A stretch of DNA of 64,000 nucleotides from Undaria pinnatifida (Eukaryota > Sar > Phaeophyceae > Laminariales > Alariaceae), in the NCBI GenBank assembly GCA_012845835.1, contig JABAKD010000001.1, positions 17,905,251 through 17,969,250 of the forward strand, in the 5' to 3' direction. The first letter of the stretch is position 1. Each line of letters begins with the position of its first letter. The notes below the pieces were generated by a model that was not told the origin of the DNA, searched no databases, and worked only from the letters and a program-made list of their open reading frames with translations. Shown in pieces: positions 25,501 to 36,612 of the stretch. The position numbers and the translations under genes were made by a program.

Positions 25501-26743
25501 GTAATAATGTGGTAATGATGTGATAATGTGATAATGTGACCGGTTGAGCTCCTTAATGAAACTATCGAATAGTATGATGACTTACCGAGTATGCTTGTAT
25601 TAGGGCTATTGCGCACAGTAGTGATGTTCAGATTGCGTTAACTAAACGATGTTTTTAAAGTCTTCATGTTTGGGGTGAGATGCTATGCTCCTCGTGTTTT
25701 CGAGGAGCTCAGAAACGTCTGCTGCACCACTCCTAGCGTGGGATGGCTCAACATCGTTGGAATGTCTTGTGGTTTACGCTCCATGCCTGGGCCGTTGGAT
25801 TATTCACCGGTGTAGCGGATTCATTGTTCTCGGAGTCGGTAGATCGGTCAGGTGGAGGGCTCGTCATTATGAGGAAGTACAGAAGAATCCAGCGCCTCCC
25901 ACCCCTTTCGTAGTTTTGGCCGTCAAGTAGAGTAGAAGCTTTTGCTCCAAAGTGGCAGGCGCACTTGGTCCTTTCCATTCAAAATTCCAAGTCTACATTT
26001 CGGCGGGCACTGCCTTGTTCACAGTTCGGTTTAAGACACCCGCAAGAATGCCTCTGTACCTGGCCGACAGAAAGGCATGCCTTAACATACTCGAGTAGCT
26101 TATCCAACCGTTCCATTGTGCAGATTCACATCGCAAAGCTGAACAGCACGAGAGATTAAGGCCGCAAACGAACGCGTGGGCCACTCGCGCGAGTGACTCC
26201 GAGCCGCTGCAAAGGAACTGCCCAAATGTTACCCTCCCCCCTTCCTTAGCTTTGGTCCCCCAAGACGTACAAATTTCCCTTGGCATCTAAAGATACCCAT
26301 ATTTTGCGTGTATCTCGATGCTCTAACAGGGTCAACATCCGCTTTAACAACCATTTCCATTCGTATGACCCACACACGTCCAAATTACGCTTTTCAGGAA
26401 GAGGGCGCTCAAGGCCAAAGCGGCAGGGGCGGAAGCGTCCCAGAGCATCGTCGGCTACCTGTGTGCCTTGGCCGTCATCCCCATGTCTGTCCTGGAACCC
26501 GACGAGATCGATTTCCTGCTTTCGGAGGCCCTCGCCGCCGAAGGAGATGAAGAGGACTTCGCCAATGTCCAAGAGCTTGCCGTCAACCTCAAAATCCTCA
26601 AGACTCTCACAGGGAAGCTGACAAAAGAAGACCAATCGCTCGACGATCTGAAGGCACTGGTTACTACCATCACCGAACTCAACAAGCACGTCAAAGAAAG
26701 CTACGCACGCCTTAAAGACGCGCCTGTCAGCCCGGAAAATTAA
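16335..26743 (+). CDS. Unrecognised four-exon gene, copy 1 (putative N-myristoylated protein, 262 aa)
   Basis: The coding sequence joins 16335-16517, 19264-19365, 21561-21718 and 26398-26743, with introns of about 2.75, 2.2 and 4.7 kb. Intron phases are 0, 0 and 2, and every intron begins GT and ends AG. The phase-2 junction TG+G gives Trp. The product is 262 aa. It starts MGQSTSK, which fits the Gly2 / Ser6 / Lys7 pattern of N-myristoylation. The middle holds a Gly/Ala-rich segment and a hydrophobic stretch (FFVIFLNNAF), and the last exon is an acidic, Leu-rich helical region that could form a coiled coil. I see no signal peptide and do not recognise the family, so no function is assigned. 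Strong support comes from copy 2, where exon lengths and phases match and the protein is about 95% identical although introns have diverged. Membrane association is only inferred. Confidence 0.8.
16756..16990 (+). other. Conserved block inside intron 1 after an acceptor-like site
   Basis: The block follows TTTTTCAG and begins GCGGGACCC. Its counterpart in copy 2 is 50,988-50,757 (-), after CTCTTCAG. Similarity is high compared with nearby intron. One frame runs open for only about 18 codons in copy 1, so an additional coding exon is doubtful. An untranslated or regulatory element is possible. Confidence 0.35.
18730..19263 (+). repeat. Tandem units of about 177 bp carrying the 5' part of exon 2 (copy 1)
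   Basis: The motif GTGACCACCAG-GGGCTA recurs at about 18,923 and 19,100 and then in the real exon at 19,275. Each unit also has GCTCTTGCACA-like, GATCGTAACCTGACC-like and CTCGCACTGC-like blocks. Only the last unit has an acceptor, an open frame and a donor. Confidence 0.6.
19264..19365 (+). CDS. Copy 1, exon 2
   Basis: This exon has 102 bases and 34 codons, phase 0 at both ends, with an AACCAG acceptor and an AAC|GTGAGA donor. It encodes EFIKVTT then DSDIEAAVGDFF and a short Gly/Ala/Asp tail. The same 102-base exon with the same sites is found on the minus strand at 48298-48197, one residue different (A to T), and a diverged 99-base version lies at 31976-32074. Just upstream are partial copies of its 5' part about 177 bases apart. 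Confidence 0.75.
21561..21718 (+). CDS. Copy 1, exon 3
   Basis: This exon has 158 bases, phase 0 in and phase 2 out, with a GTACAG acceptor and a TG|GTAAGT donor. It encodes an amphipathic segment (QSAKQSAIRGAKNMVIGG) followed by a hydrophobic stretch ending FIRVDTHL. The bases before the acceptor (21,490-21,560) are also highly conserved in copy 2 and remain open in the same frame, so a longer exon using an upstream acceptor cannot be excluded. The phase fit with exons 2 and 4 favours 21,561. Confidence 0.7.
23280..24880 (+). mobile_element. Poly-C element in intron 3 of copy 1
   Basis: It begins TTTCGATCCATGTACAATAA, contains at least six C-rich tracts separated by the conserved module, and ends in an R2 module. 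Copy 2 lacks it, which explains why intron 3 is 4.7 kb in copy 1 and 0.8 kb in copy 2. Confidence 0.6.
25330..25350. repeat. (AT)n microsatellite
   Basis: A short run of alternating AT in intron 3 of copy 1. Confidence 0.7.
25433..25545 (+). repeat. GTGATAAT satellite, copy 1
   Basis: Irregular tandem TGATAATG / TGGTAATAATG units after the block GTTTGGGTTAACTAATGTTT. The same block and satellite stand upstream of copy 3 exon 4 in reverse. Confidence 0.65.
26398..26743 (+). CDS. Copy 1, exon 4 (C-terminal, stop codon)
   Basis: This exon has 346 bases: one base completing the split Trp codon, 114 codons and TAA. The acceptor is TTTTCAG|GAAGAGG. It begins KRALKAKAAG, passes through a helical Ala/Val/Leu stretch (SIVGYLCALAVIPMSVLEP), then an acidic Leu-rich half (LAVNLKILKTLTGKL...) with heptad-like spacing. 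The two minus-strand copies have exactly the same length. A conserved open frame on the opposite strand is only a shadow of this exon's codon pattern. Confidence 0.8.
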
Positions 26744-27775
26744 AAACTCGAGACTGATTGTTCCCTAGCCCCCGCCCAACACCAGCGATATTCGTTAACG
26801 AACGTGTCGTGGCTGCGCGACACGAGGAAGGATGCTGTGACAAAAATTTCTGCATCTCTTCCTAGGTTTGCAAAAGACTGGCGAACTACGACGATGGGGT
26901 GGCAATGAGCAGAGAGAATTTCGGGAGAGGAGGCCCGGAGCTGGGTTCCAGCCCAGTGATTTCGGTAAAGAAAAGGTGGGGGGGCTCTGCTGTAGAACTA
27001 CTCTTGACGCCGGTGCGGTCAGTTGGGAGAAGAAGAAACGGCCGACCCGAACCACCCACAGTGGTGGCCTCTCTGTAGAGAAGGTTGAGTAGTGCCGGTT
27101 GCCCTCTATAGCGCCTGTTTTATAGCTCAGCACGCGTTGGAACAACCAGTGGTGGAAGTGAGCGGTGTAGTGCCCGTTGGCACTATAGTCTAGTAGTGCC
27201 GGTCTCTCCGGCTAGTCGATACCGCTGTTATAGAAGGATAACTATTCTATGTAGTAATATGTAACGCCAGATTCGGTCGTACAAAAATAAGATGTGTTGC
27301 CGGTTTGGATGTGGTTCTGTATGTGGTGGGAAAACCCGCGAGCCTTGGGTTTCGGGCACAACTGGCGTTTGGCGGAGGGGGCAATGGGGGAGGAGGGGGG
27401 GGGTTCTGGCCGGCCTGAATTAAGGCAAGAGTGTAGTTCAAACGAGGGAGATTGTATTCCACGGTTACGGTGTTTAAGCGCGTACTGTATGGCAATATAT
27501 CGGTAGCACTTAGTAACCCAAACGGTTTTGGGGATGACGTGACGCCTCATCACATCCTGGTCAGAGTAACCATCGTTGTTATGCCATAACATCTGTTTCG
27601 TTGAATGACCCCATATATATATGGGATTGTTCATCGGGTACTGCTGCTGTAGCACTTTTGCTGCCGTCGTTGTAATCAGGTTTCAGGATAGACACGTAGC
27701 TCTTCAAGAGGGAGACTTGCAGTAAAAAAACAATAAAAGGAGGGGTCTGTAGGTACCGTAGCATGCGTCTGTAGG
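26744..27775 (+). other. Conserved 3' flank of copy 1
   Basis: Blocks here match the sequence after exon 4 in copy 2 (44,710-43,685, -) and copy 3 (60,653-59,290, -). They include AACGAA near a CATGGCTGC-like stretch, the GAACTAC / GGTAGAGCC block, and an end at a GTAGCATGCGTC motif. It probably contains the 3' UTR plus intergenic DNA. No convincing ORF is seen. Confidence 0.5.
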
Positions 27776-27779
27776 GAAA

Positions 27780-30700
27780 GGAGTTTTAGGCTTTTCATTT
27801 CGGTGGTGATGATTACCACTACCACGTGCTTAAGCTTTGGCTACGCTATTTCTTCCCAACCCTCCTACGGGTGCACGGGGTTTGGGATGTCGGGCTTCGA
27901 TTAAACAGCCAAATGGCCCATGGACTCGTGCTACGATTAGAGGTATTTTGCTATATTCCATTTATTTTTGGTTGAAGATGTTTTTGAATGACGGGACTCC
28001 TTTACCCTTCTACACCAAAAATGGACGGGAATTTCTATGTTTTTTGTTTCGCAAATACCCTTGTTCTTGTACACCTATATGCCATGCGATTAACGGGTAG
28101 ATCACGTTAGTTAGTGGCTTGTGGACCGATAGAGGGAATGGGTGAGTGTGTATGGGCGGACTGACAGGACTGTTGCGCCGCCTTCAGGTTGCTTGGCCCC
28201 AAGCTCTTAGGCCTGCACGGTAAGAAGGATTATGGACATTATTCCGTAACCCATGCACCCATGCCGGTTCCTTGGATGTCGCGTTATTGTTATCTACTCG
28301 CGATGGGTGCATGTGATGGTGATCATCGGGAGGGTCTGACGTATTGTCATGTACATTCATACGTACGTGCCCTGATGGTCTTGATTCAACTTATTTCATG
28401 ATGTTCGCAAACATTCGTGGAAACTGAGGTATGGAAGGAAGGCGCGGTGAACGCCGGCGAAGGATGTTTTACATTATTCACGCAGCTATCCCGTGTGTTT
28501 TACTGGCGTTAGTCGGCCCACGCCATGACGTGTTACTTGAGGAGATCTGCTAAAAAAATGACAAACCTCTATGTCTTGTCTTCCGCCGATTTGCGCTGGC
28601 GGGGCCCGATTGTGCAAGGAGAATGTTTTGCCCAAAAGTGCTGTCTATATCGTAGCACGCGTCACACGTATGTTTGAGACCGAGAGTGATGAGGGGGTTT
28701 GTCTCTTTCACCTTGGGCTTCGTATATTTAGTCTGTGACGTGCTCTACCATAGGGGCAGTTTTTTTAAATATTTTTCTAGATTTGCATGGGGCCCCTTAA
28801 CCCAAAAGCGTCGTAATGTTGGGTGTTTTTGCAACAAAACACTTTTTTGTCCTATGTCACGGGTTTGTTCATTGGGCTGCTCTTTGAGTAGTACTCATAC
28901 TTGGTTTTTGGGCTCAGGCTAAGAGCCGCTTGAGTAACGAATCTCTCAGAAACAGAACGGTGATGATACCGTATCGTAGTAGCATGTATGTGTCCTGCGC
29001 TGGACGGGGTTTTGGAGGGTGTTTGGCACGATTCATTCTTCTCCGTTCGGCATTGGGCAAAGAAAATCGTGCATGTATTGTCGAACGGTGCCAAACCAAT
29101 GCCCTTGTTCTTGCCGTATTTGTTCCGTAAATATGTGCCATACATATATCGTTTGACGTCTCCCCTGACCTTAAAAATAGTATGTGTAAACAAGAGTGAA
29201 TTACTCAAATTTCATCGCCCCCGCATCTACTCACGACGAGTATCATACAACTGAGCGTACCACAAATGCTTGCATGCGCGATCTGTAGCGCGTCTTGTTT
29301 GCGAGTGCGCTCGGTTCACTTTCGTTTAAAATGAGAGCCAAACGGATCGGTTGGGTCAGTAATCGATCAACAACTGTTATAACAGCACATGCTTTAGGGC
29401 AGGCTTGGTGGTCTTTCGCGTTATCGTGTTTCGATTCAACTCGGTCAGGGTTCGAATAAAGCGCCATCATAAAATACTACGGGGCTGGGTTCGTTTGGCT
29501 ATTGCATCCATCCGACAGTAGCACAGAAAAAAAATACCAGGCACGATTGTTTTCATACATAAGAACTGGACCGAGAGGAAACCACACTCCTCCCGGCCTT
29601 CTACCAATCAATAATAACATACACGTGTGCATGCGGGCACTATGTTAGCACGGTTCACACAGTTCACTGTGAATAGTGAACATGTTTTTTTGTCGTTTGA
29701 ACCGTTTTGAGGCGTCTTACTTCCAATACTGGCAAAGACGAATGCTTCTACGTACGGTAGAGTCGCATCAACTACTTTAAGACGCTCTTCATTTCGTTGG
29801 AGTACCTCGTACACCGGGTTGCCTAGGTCATGATCTGGTCGATCATGGCAAAGACAAAGCCGTTTTGAGATGCCGTGCAGGATCAGTGTACACAGACAGT
29901 ACAAATCCAACCCTCGACAAAAAGCTGGTACTGTATGTCTTACAGCTCACACGGCTCCCCCGCGGTAACATAAGCTAGACCACGCAGATACTCCCCGAAA
30001 AACGTAGATCATCGGGTGGGGATTGGTGATTGGTCAGGCTTGTGGACACATGTACCTGGTATACTCTAAGCTCAGAGTATCCTATGGTAAAGTTATCCCA
30101 CGGTAACGTTGCAGCAGAAAGTCCCTGAGCTCCTCACATGAGGAACTCAACATCTCACCCGGAAAATGACTTCGAAGGCATTCGTTCGCACAACCCGACC
30201 AAGCTTCTATTAGTCCTAACAAAAAAATGTACTCGTGAAATTACTTTATGGACGGGCAGTTCCTCACCTGAGGAACTCAATCGCCCAGGGATGTTTTGGC
30301 GCAGAAACTGCAGCCCCTACCGTGGGATGACTCGACGGTAGGGTACTCGTATTGGGTGCAAACGTCTCGCCCGATACGTTGCCGAGTATATACTTGTTTT
30401 ATGGCTAGCGCAGAGAAGTGGTGGTCAGATTGCGAGAGCGAATGCCTTCAAAGTAATGTAGTTTCGGATGATACATGGAGCTCCTCATGTTAGGAGCTCA
30501 AAAACTTCCGCTGCACCCCTACCGTGGGATGAGTCCTACGCCCGGTCCCCGGTCCGGCACATAATAACTCGTGGGCAGGTATACAAAACGAATATTAGCC
30601 TGCAATGCACAACGAAGTCCACGTACGTTGTGTATCTTTTCCGTCGAGGAACCCCCATCAGCGGCGACAACGTTGGGGACGCGCGCTATACATAGTACGA

Positions 30701-31150
30701 GCGGAGGAAGTTTTTTTCTTGAAACGTTCGCAGAGTGACGGGGGCTCCTCAAGGCAAAATTGTCTGAATTTCGGGGGGTTTTCGCAGAAAACATTTCGTT
30801 GAATACCTAGGCCATGGGATTGTTCATCGTATTTGTTACCTTAACCAGTTTTATGTGTGTTATACTACATAAAACTCATCAAATGAGTGGAGCCTCGTGA
30901 GAAGAAGTGGGAAACCCCTATCGTAATTTTGCTGGGAAGCGTTTATGGCTGACGAGGCTCGTTAAAATAATCACTACTAGATTACCCACGATCATTGTCA
31001 AATGTTGTTCTATTTACTTCATATGCCTACCTAGACCGTTGGATTGTTCATCGGGTTGTGCGCTTTCCTTAGAGTTATCCCAAAGAGTCAACGGATGGGT
31101 GAGGTGGAGAGCTCCTTAGACTAGGTCACTGCAACAGCCGCAGAAAAATC
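27780..31150. other. Spacer without recognised genes
   Basis: Contains several CTCC-type hairpin repeats (30,125; 30,255; 30,478) and GTAGCACGCGTC-type motifs (28,655; 31,165). ORFs are short and scattered. Confidence 0.4.
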
Positions 31151-31975
31151 ATGGAGCTTGCCCTCTATTGTAGCATGCGCCCTGCGTCCCGCTGTGCTCG
31201 CGCAACACGACGGGTTCGGCTGGGAAAACGAGGGGTTAGTGAGTACCCGTATTACAGGGGTTTTCACCGGCTTGCTCAACGAGGATCAAACAACGAGAAC
31301 CTGGCGACAACAGCAGTCTCGCCGGGGTGACTATTTTTCCGAAGCAGCAGCCGCGCTCTCAGACAATATGTTCAGGCCAACAAAGGAGGGCCGGGGTCCT
31401 TGCAATGAACGGTGTAGATATCTAAGGCCGGGTGGGATCTGCGCTACGTTTTGCCCCTCCGCAAGGTTTTCCAGGAGTGGGACCTGCATGACGGTAAGCC
31501 TCTGGCACATTACTAGGTGTATCATAGCGGTGAGTACAGATGACCGTAATCCGTTCGATGTGAACCCTCTCGCACTGAGCTAAATAAAAAAACACAACAT
31601 TATTTCGTCAACGTGACCACAAGCGAGGCGCTAGACACGGTGGGCTCTGTATGTGATACCGCTCTTGCACAACAGTTACTTCTACAGATGATCCAGATTT
31701 TTTAGATCATCTACATGATAATATAGACTAGACCGTGGTATGTCCCATGTGTGGAGAGTTCTCCGTCGCATTGCTTGAAAACGACTCAACATGAGTTCGT
31801 CAAGGTGACCGCCACGGGTGAGGAACTAATTGTTGTAGACACGGCGGAATCTATATGATACGGCCCCTGAACCTCGCAATATCACCTACATATGATCTCG
31901 ATGGTTTAGATCTTGATCTGTCGGACATGTCGACCACTTTTCCTCCGCACCGCCTGAAAAAAGAAACAAAAATAG
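31150..31975 (+). repeat. Copy 4 upstream intron segment with two exon-2 relics
   Basis: This stretch aligns with 18,480-19,263 (+) and 49,140-48,299 (-). It contains partial repeats of the intron end plus the first 40 or so bases of exon 2 at about 31,600 and 31,795, before the intact-looking exon at 31,976. Shared marks are the GTCTCGCCG...TATTTTTCC...GCAGCCGCGC block and the GTGACCAC / GGGCTAGACA-like motif. Confidence 0.55.
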
Positions 31976-32074
31976 GAGTTGGTGGATGAGACCAGTCATG
32001 GGCCTGACAGCGACATAGAAGAAGCCGCCGGTGACTTCTGGACGATCTCCTGTGACGATGCTGCTCAGGACAAG
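31976..32074 (+). pseudogene. Copy 4: isolated, diverged exon 2
   Basis: A 99-base open segment is flanked by AATAG acceptor and AAG|GTAAGA donor, phase 0 at both ends as in exon 2 of copies 1 and 2. The encoded core DSDIEEAAGDFW aligns with DSDIEAAVGDFF, but the rest is about half different. Upstream homology to the copy 1 intron extends from about 31,150. No convincing exon 1, 3 or 4 lies on this strand nearby, so it is more likely a relic than part of a working gene, although the intact sites leave exon use possible. Confidence 0.55.
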
Positions 32075-32464
32075 GTAAGAAGGCACCACGGGTTGGTCGT
32101 GTGTCTGTTGTACCGGAATCTGCTAGCCGACAGCAACCGCAGTATACCGGGTACCGGTACTATTGGGTATGTTAAACGGTACTACTTGTATTAGTTCCAT
32201 TCGTGACAATCGAGTTCCCCGGCACTATACCGGCACTATACCGGCGATGGAAACGATTTCAACGGTCACTACGGGGAGACCCTCACCCCTCTTCACAAGA
32301 AACGCCTAGCATGAGCAAGGCGTGAAGCCTCGTTGTAACGCCAACGTTGACATACCTGGCTGCTCCAGACGGCTTAAAGAGTCGTTCCTCACTGACGTGA
32401 TCCCTCAATCGATGTTTCTTGGCATCCCCAAACCAGCATGGAGCGTGGGGTCAGGGCTCGTGTG

Positions 32465-33120
32465 AAACACTGACACGTCTCGAGCCTCTGTGTACGTGCT
32501 TGGAGTTGCCGAGGTGGCACCGAAATGTCTGTTATCATCACTTGTGACGAAGAAAGATGATAGTTTGAAATTGGCACTTTTGTGGTCAAAAGACAGAAGA
32601 GGCGAAGAAGCAGGATAAGGGAGATGAAATAAGATGTAACGAGTGGTCCAGGTAGGGCTGACCGCAACTTGATCAATACGGCACAATGCCCACGCTACGG
32701 GCGGATGCATTCTGCGTGTCGTAGTACTTTCCAACAGACCGTCCCATAGTAAAGTTCCTTGCACCATTCCCTGCAACTTTCCCCGATATTTACTGTTGGA
32801 AATTGGTGAGAATTGGAATGTATGTACAGTACACCAAGTCTGCGTTCTGCAGATGGACAAAAACTGGTACACAAACAATAGTGTATGGAGCTTCGTTTTT
32901 TACCCAGATCTCCAGGAGGATCTAAAAACAAATAAAAAAAGTACACCAAAGAAAGGGAATAAACAAACCGAGAGTTCACGCATATTCTCTGTCTCTTTAT
33001 CTAGACTGAGATGCTTATTCAGCTCAATCAAGGTAGTAATTACAAATCAAATAGGTACTCCGGGACCGCAGAGTCTATGTTCCAATACGCCCTCTTCGAT
33101 GAGAAAGTAGTAGCTAGAAG
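32465..33120 (+). repeat. Long direct repeat, left
   Basis: Aligns with 36,605-37,330: CACTGACACG, GAGGTGGCACCGAAATGTCT, CGTCCCATAGTAAAG, ACATTCCCT-like and CTCAAGGTAGT blocks. Divergence is high. The last part also recurs at 38,050-38,115. Confidence 0.5.
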
Positions 33121-34747
33121 AATTTGATGCCGAAAAGAATGAGCACCAATGGTACGCCGTGTTCAGACCTCTGTGTATGGACCGCGGTAACATGGAGGTA
33201 ACCATATCACTTTGAAAATCAAAATCCGAATGGAACAACATATATATTTATTCATATCTGTTGAACGAATACGTGCAATATGGATAAACTATTGTCACAT
33301 AATTCTGCTCCTCCTGGTGTAGTTACCAGCGAAAAGTACTCTAGATGAGAAGCGCACACCAGTCTGCTGGGTGTTCAGCACGCCCCCTGAATTTGATATC
33401 TATCTTGAGATACGTGAAACCGAACAAAGTCAAAACTTCGGACGCTGGTCCAGTACGGCAGTGAAATACGTATTATTTCGTATTATGTTTGTCGAAAGAA
33501 TCGTCTACGATTACAGATTGTACGACAATGGACTATGGGTGTAGTCGTATCACAAAAGCTATACTCGTGATGTTATTTTAATGACCAGCGAGTCATATCG
33601 TCGAAAACGAAAACGTCAGAACGTATCTCTTGTACTGCTACTACGCCCCCTTAATTGAAACCAAGAGCAGGTAGCAAGTCGAACAATCGAAATTGTGGAC
33701 TTACCATGTTAAGCGCTATGCTGCTCGGTGCATGCACCACCTGCAGTCTGAGCATGGCGTGCTCATATTACTAAGCAATGATGTTTGTGCGTACATCTAC
33801 TGCTGCTACCGTGGACCAAAGTCCACACCAAATAGAGTTGCACTACCGTCATACGTACACTTCATAACAAGCAGTCGCTAAATTCAACTGTGTTTTCCAG
33901 TTGGAGAAACTGCTGTTAATACTTCAAAACGAAAGATACTTAGAAGTCATAAAAATAACCGAAAACTTGAAAAGTCGAGTCCATTACGCAATCGCCATGT
34001 ATGTGTTGTATGGTCTTGTATAATTCGTGCACGTGTAATATACTAATACCAGTAGTACGTGATGATACTGCAAAGAAAGCTAAACAATACGCTAAAAAAA
34101 ACTGTCAACGAAATCGAGTGCAGCAAAGATCATACGTATCGTACAGTAGTAGTAGAATAGTACAGGTAGTGATTCTCGTATGAGTGCGAAACAAACTACG
34201 TACTTGAGCAACAAAAATGATGCTAAGAGAAAAATACACCCTCCCCAATATAAAAAACAAATTAAGCAAAGGCAAAAACCTAGATCGCGTTTGAGCTGTT
34301 GGTGCTGTGGATGTTCGTGCTGATGGTGCTGAAAAGACTCGTCGTGGTCTTGTCTTCGTAGCTGTCGAATCGTAGAAGAAGACGCCGTGTAGATGTCGAC
34401 GATTCTGCAGCAGATGATATTAATTGTGAAAGATTTTGATGCTGCTGGTGATGGCAATGATCGATCGTTCCCTCGTGGTCGCTGCGCCTTGTCACTGCTC
34501 GTAGTGGGCTTGCTGTTGCTGTCGTTGCTGATATTTGCAATGCCAGCAAGCTGATGCTTTGGTGTTGGCTATGTTCAATGCAGATGGAGACGTAGACCAG
34601 ATCAAGAGTACTGGTATCCAGTCCTTTCGCTGTCGTCGCGCCTTGGTGCTGCGCGTTGAATTCTGTTTTTTAGCTTGCTGTTGTGGCGGTGTTTCATGCC
34701 CGCAAGGTAAAAAATTCGGTGCAGTTAAACCTTTGCGTCCCATGTCC

Positions 34748-35044
34748 TCAACAGAAGAATGACAGGTAAAAAAATCGAAACGTCCATTGCGTGTCGTTTT
34801 CGTGCTGTTTGCGGCAATGCCGACCGAAGTCGTTGCATGCTTTTGTTAGTAGCTCACGAGCCATGTAGCTGGTACGGAACGGGCATGTGACGCTAGCAGC
34901 CATGTATTCAGTGATAGCCGTGGTAAGGATGTCGTCGAGCTGGCGCTGTGTCACATTGCAGTTGGTGATTACGTCACGTCTCCATGTGCAAGACGGGAGC
35001 TTAGAGCGGAGCACTAAGCATTTTCCGAGATGATTTTCCGGCAA
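34748..35044 (-). CDS. Hypothetical ORF, 98 aa
   Basis: This ORF encodes a mixed-composition segment (RDVITNCNVTQRQLDDIL...) that looks more protein-like than the surrounding frames, with four Cys residues and helical stretches. It ends at a stop at 34,748 and is followed on the same strand by a Gln-rich frame (34,743-34,492) with PCGH and CWHC pairs. These could be exons or frameshifted parts of one gene with 35,229-36,038. No family is recognised. Confidence 0.2.
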   Translation of the reverse strand: MPENHLGKCLVLRSKLPSCTWRRDVITNCNVTQRQLDDILTTAITEYMAASVTCPFRTSYMARELLTKACNDFGRHCRKQHENDTQWTFRFFYLSFFC

Positions 35045-35228
35045 GAGGCCGCAGGTAGCTACGTTCCGTTTTCACCGCGCGTGCTTGACAAAGAAGTGAG
35101 GTATGCTCCTTTGTTGTTTGGCGGTGGAGATGCCGTTGTTGTCGTGTTGTCGTAAATGGAGTGGCAGCCTCCGTTGTAGAGGGCGTTACTCTTAGAGTAG
35201 CAAGTACTGCTGCTTTACAAGTAGTCGC

Positions 35229-36038
35229 TTATGCCACCTGGTAGCTGGTGAAACTGATGCCGGTTGAAAACTGCTGTGTGATGAGAAAGACGCCTATGAT
35301 ATCGCCGATGCCTTCTTGATGAGAAGTACTCGTAGCCGTACGGGTAGTAGTTGGTGACGTGTTGTGGATGGTGGTAGTGCTTGCTGGAGTACTGCAATGT
35401 CGATTTGGCCATATAGTAGGCCTAGAAAAGGGTAAGAGCAATTGCCCCCGTGAAGCCGTGAACGTGCTATTGCCGTGTTGGTTTGTTATGGTCATGGTAC
35501 ACAGTGTGCTGTATGAGCCGATCACATCTGCTGTACACACGCTAGGATGTCTCTCTGCTGTTGGCAGAGACTCGTGTACGGATGAAGATGATGCAGGTAA
35601 ATATGTCAGATCTACGGGAGGTGTTGCTCGTGTACTAGGCTGTGTAGCTGCAGATGTGTCGGCCGGGGGTGTTTCCCCCGTGCCAGACTGAGTGCGCGAT
35701 TCGTCAACGTACTGGCTGCGTATAACAACTCGTGTGCGCCTTCTCGCCATTGATGGTCGAGGACGAATATATTCGGATTCGGTACATGGTCGCCCTTCCA
35801 GAATACCAGAGGTCGTGGAATGCTGCATGATTGCCTTTATAGTTGTTTCATCGTCATGAAAGTCGTTCAGCTTGCTGCTTGCATGGTAGCTGGACCGCAG
35901 TCTAGAACTCGCTGCACGCGTAATGGCGTGATAGCAGTTGAACATATTTCGATGCGTGGAAACGTGAAAACAGTTCCATCGAGATGCAATGCTCCGTTTC
36001 TCCAAGTCTGATACATGCTTGTATCGTGGAAGCGTCAA
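35229..36038 (-). CDS. Hypothetical Ser/Thr-rich ORF, 269 aa
   Basis: This is the longest uninterrupted frame in the window. An internal Met gives a start MARRRTRVVIRSQYVDESRT with a basic beginning, followed by a Ser/Thr/Pro-rich, low-complexity region. I find no domain, signal or membrane segment. It lies between the two long direct repeats and upstream of two smaller ORFs in the same orientation, so it could be one exon of a gene or the product of a mobile element. Its length argues mildly against chance, and its composition leaves it uncertain. Confidence 0.25.
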   Translation of the reverse strand: MTLPRYKHVSDLEKRSIASRWNCFHVSTHRNMFNCYHAITRAASSRLRSSYHASSKLNDFHDDETTIKAIMQHSTTSGILEGRPCTESEYIRPRPSMARRRTRVVIRSQYVDESRTQSGTGETPPADTSAATQPSTRATPPVDLTYLPASSSSVHESLPTAERHPSVCTADVIGSYSTLCTMTITNQHGNSTFTASRGQLLLPFSRPTIWPNRHCSTPASTTTIHNTSPTTTRTATSTSHQEGIGDIIGVFLITQQFSTGISFTSYQVA

Positions 36039-36303
36039 GCAGATGCTGAAAAATTGTCACCTCCCCTGACACATGCTTTCAGCGTGTAAGTGCCGAATCA
36101 GAAGCTGGGGAGATGACATATTTCTCGCTTTGGGCTGATTCGCCGACGACCTTGCCGCACGTTTACCAATGTTGATCTTCTCGTCGTTTATGTAAATTGC
36201 AACAGGGCAAAACATTTTGCGTACTTTGTACTACTGGGTAGCTTGAAGAAACGGTTTTTACAGCGATTTCGCACGTACAAAAGCGCTCGCGAACCCGGAC
36301 TCC

Positions 36304-36612
36304 CTACTTGCTACACGCGTTATATATCGTTAGCAATCTTCTCGCATGCGTCTCGCGTAAAGCGTGCAAGAATCTCCTCTTTCGAAAGACCCTGATGATG
36401 TAGTTGGTGTACTCATACATGCGATGCCTATCCTGTTGCGAGTCTGATCTTGCTCTTTGAACAGCTTTCCTAAAAATTCTCCGCACTTGATGAAATGCAG
36501 ACCCTCCTCGAACGTCTCGGAAACGCTTGGCGAACTCAGCGGGACGCCTTTGCACGGTGCCAGCAAATGTATAAATCGATGGGCGAGGCAATTTTTTCTG
36601 AAACAGTGACAC
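36304..36612 (-). CDS. Hypothetical basic ORF, 102 aa
   Basis: A small Arg-rich product (pattern RRIFRKAVQRAR, then YIIRVFRKRRFLHALRE) whose start lies at the edge of the right long direct repeat. It is helical and positively charged by eye. I see no conserved domain, and chance remains likely. Confidence 0.2.
   Translation of the reverse strand: MSLFQKKLPRPSIYTFAGTVQRRPAEFAKRFRDVRGGSAFHQVRRIFRKAVQRARSDSQQDRHRMYEYTNYIIRVFRKRRFLHALRETHARRLLTIYNACSK

Noticed and set aside
26280-26621. Plus-strand out-of-frame ORFs (Arg-rich) over exon 4 and its acceptor
   Set aside because: They read through the intron end into exon 4 in another frame. The phase that matches exon 3 gives the conserved protein.
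26246-26694. Minus-strand ORFs opposite exon 4 (also at 44,760-45,031 and 60,703-61,028)
   Set aside because: They are conserved only because the sense exon is conserved; the differences are conservative in the sense frame, and no splice or start context supports them.
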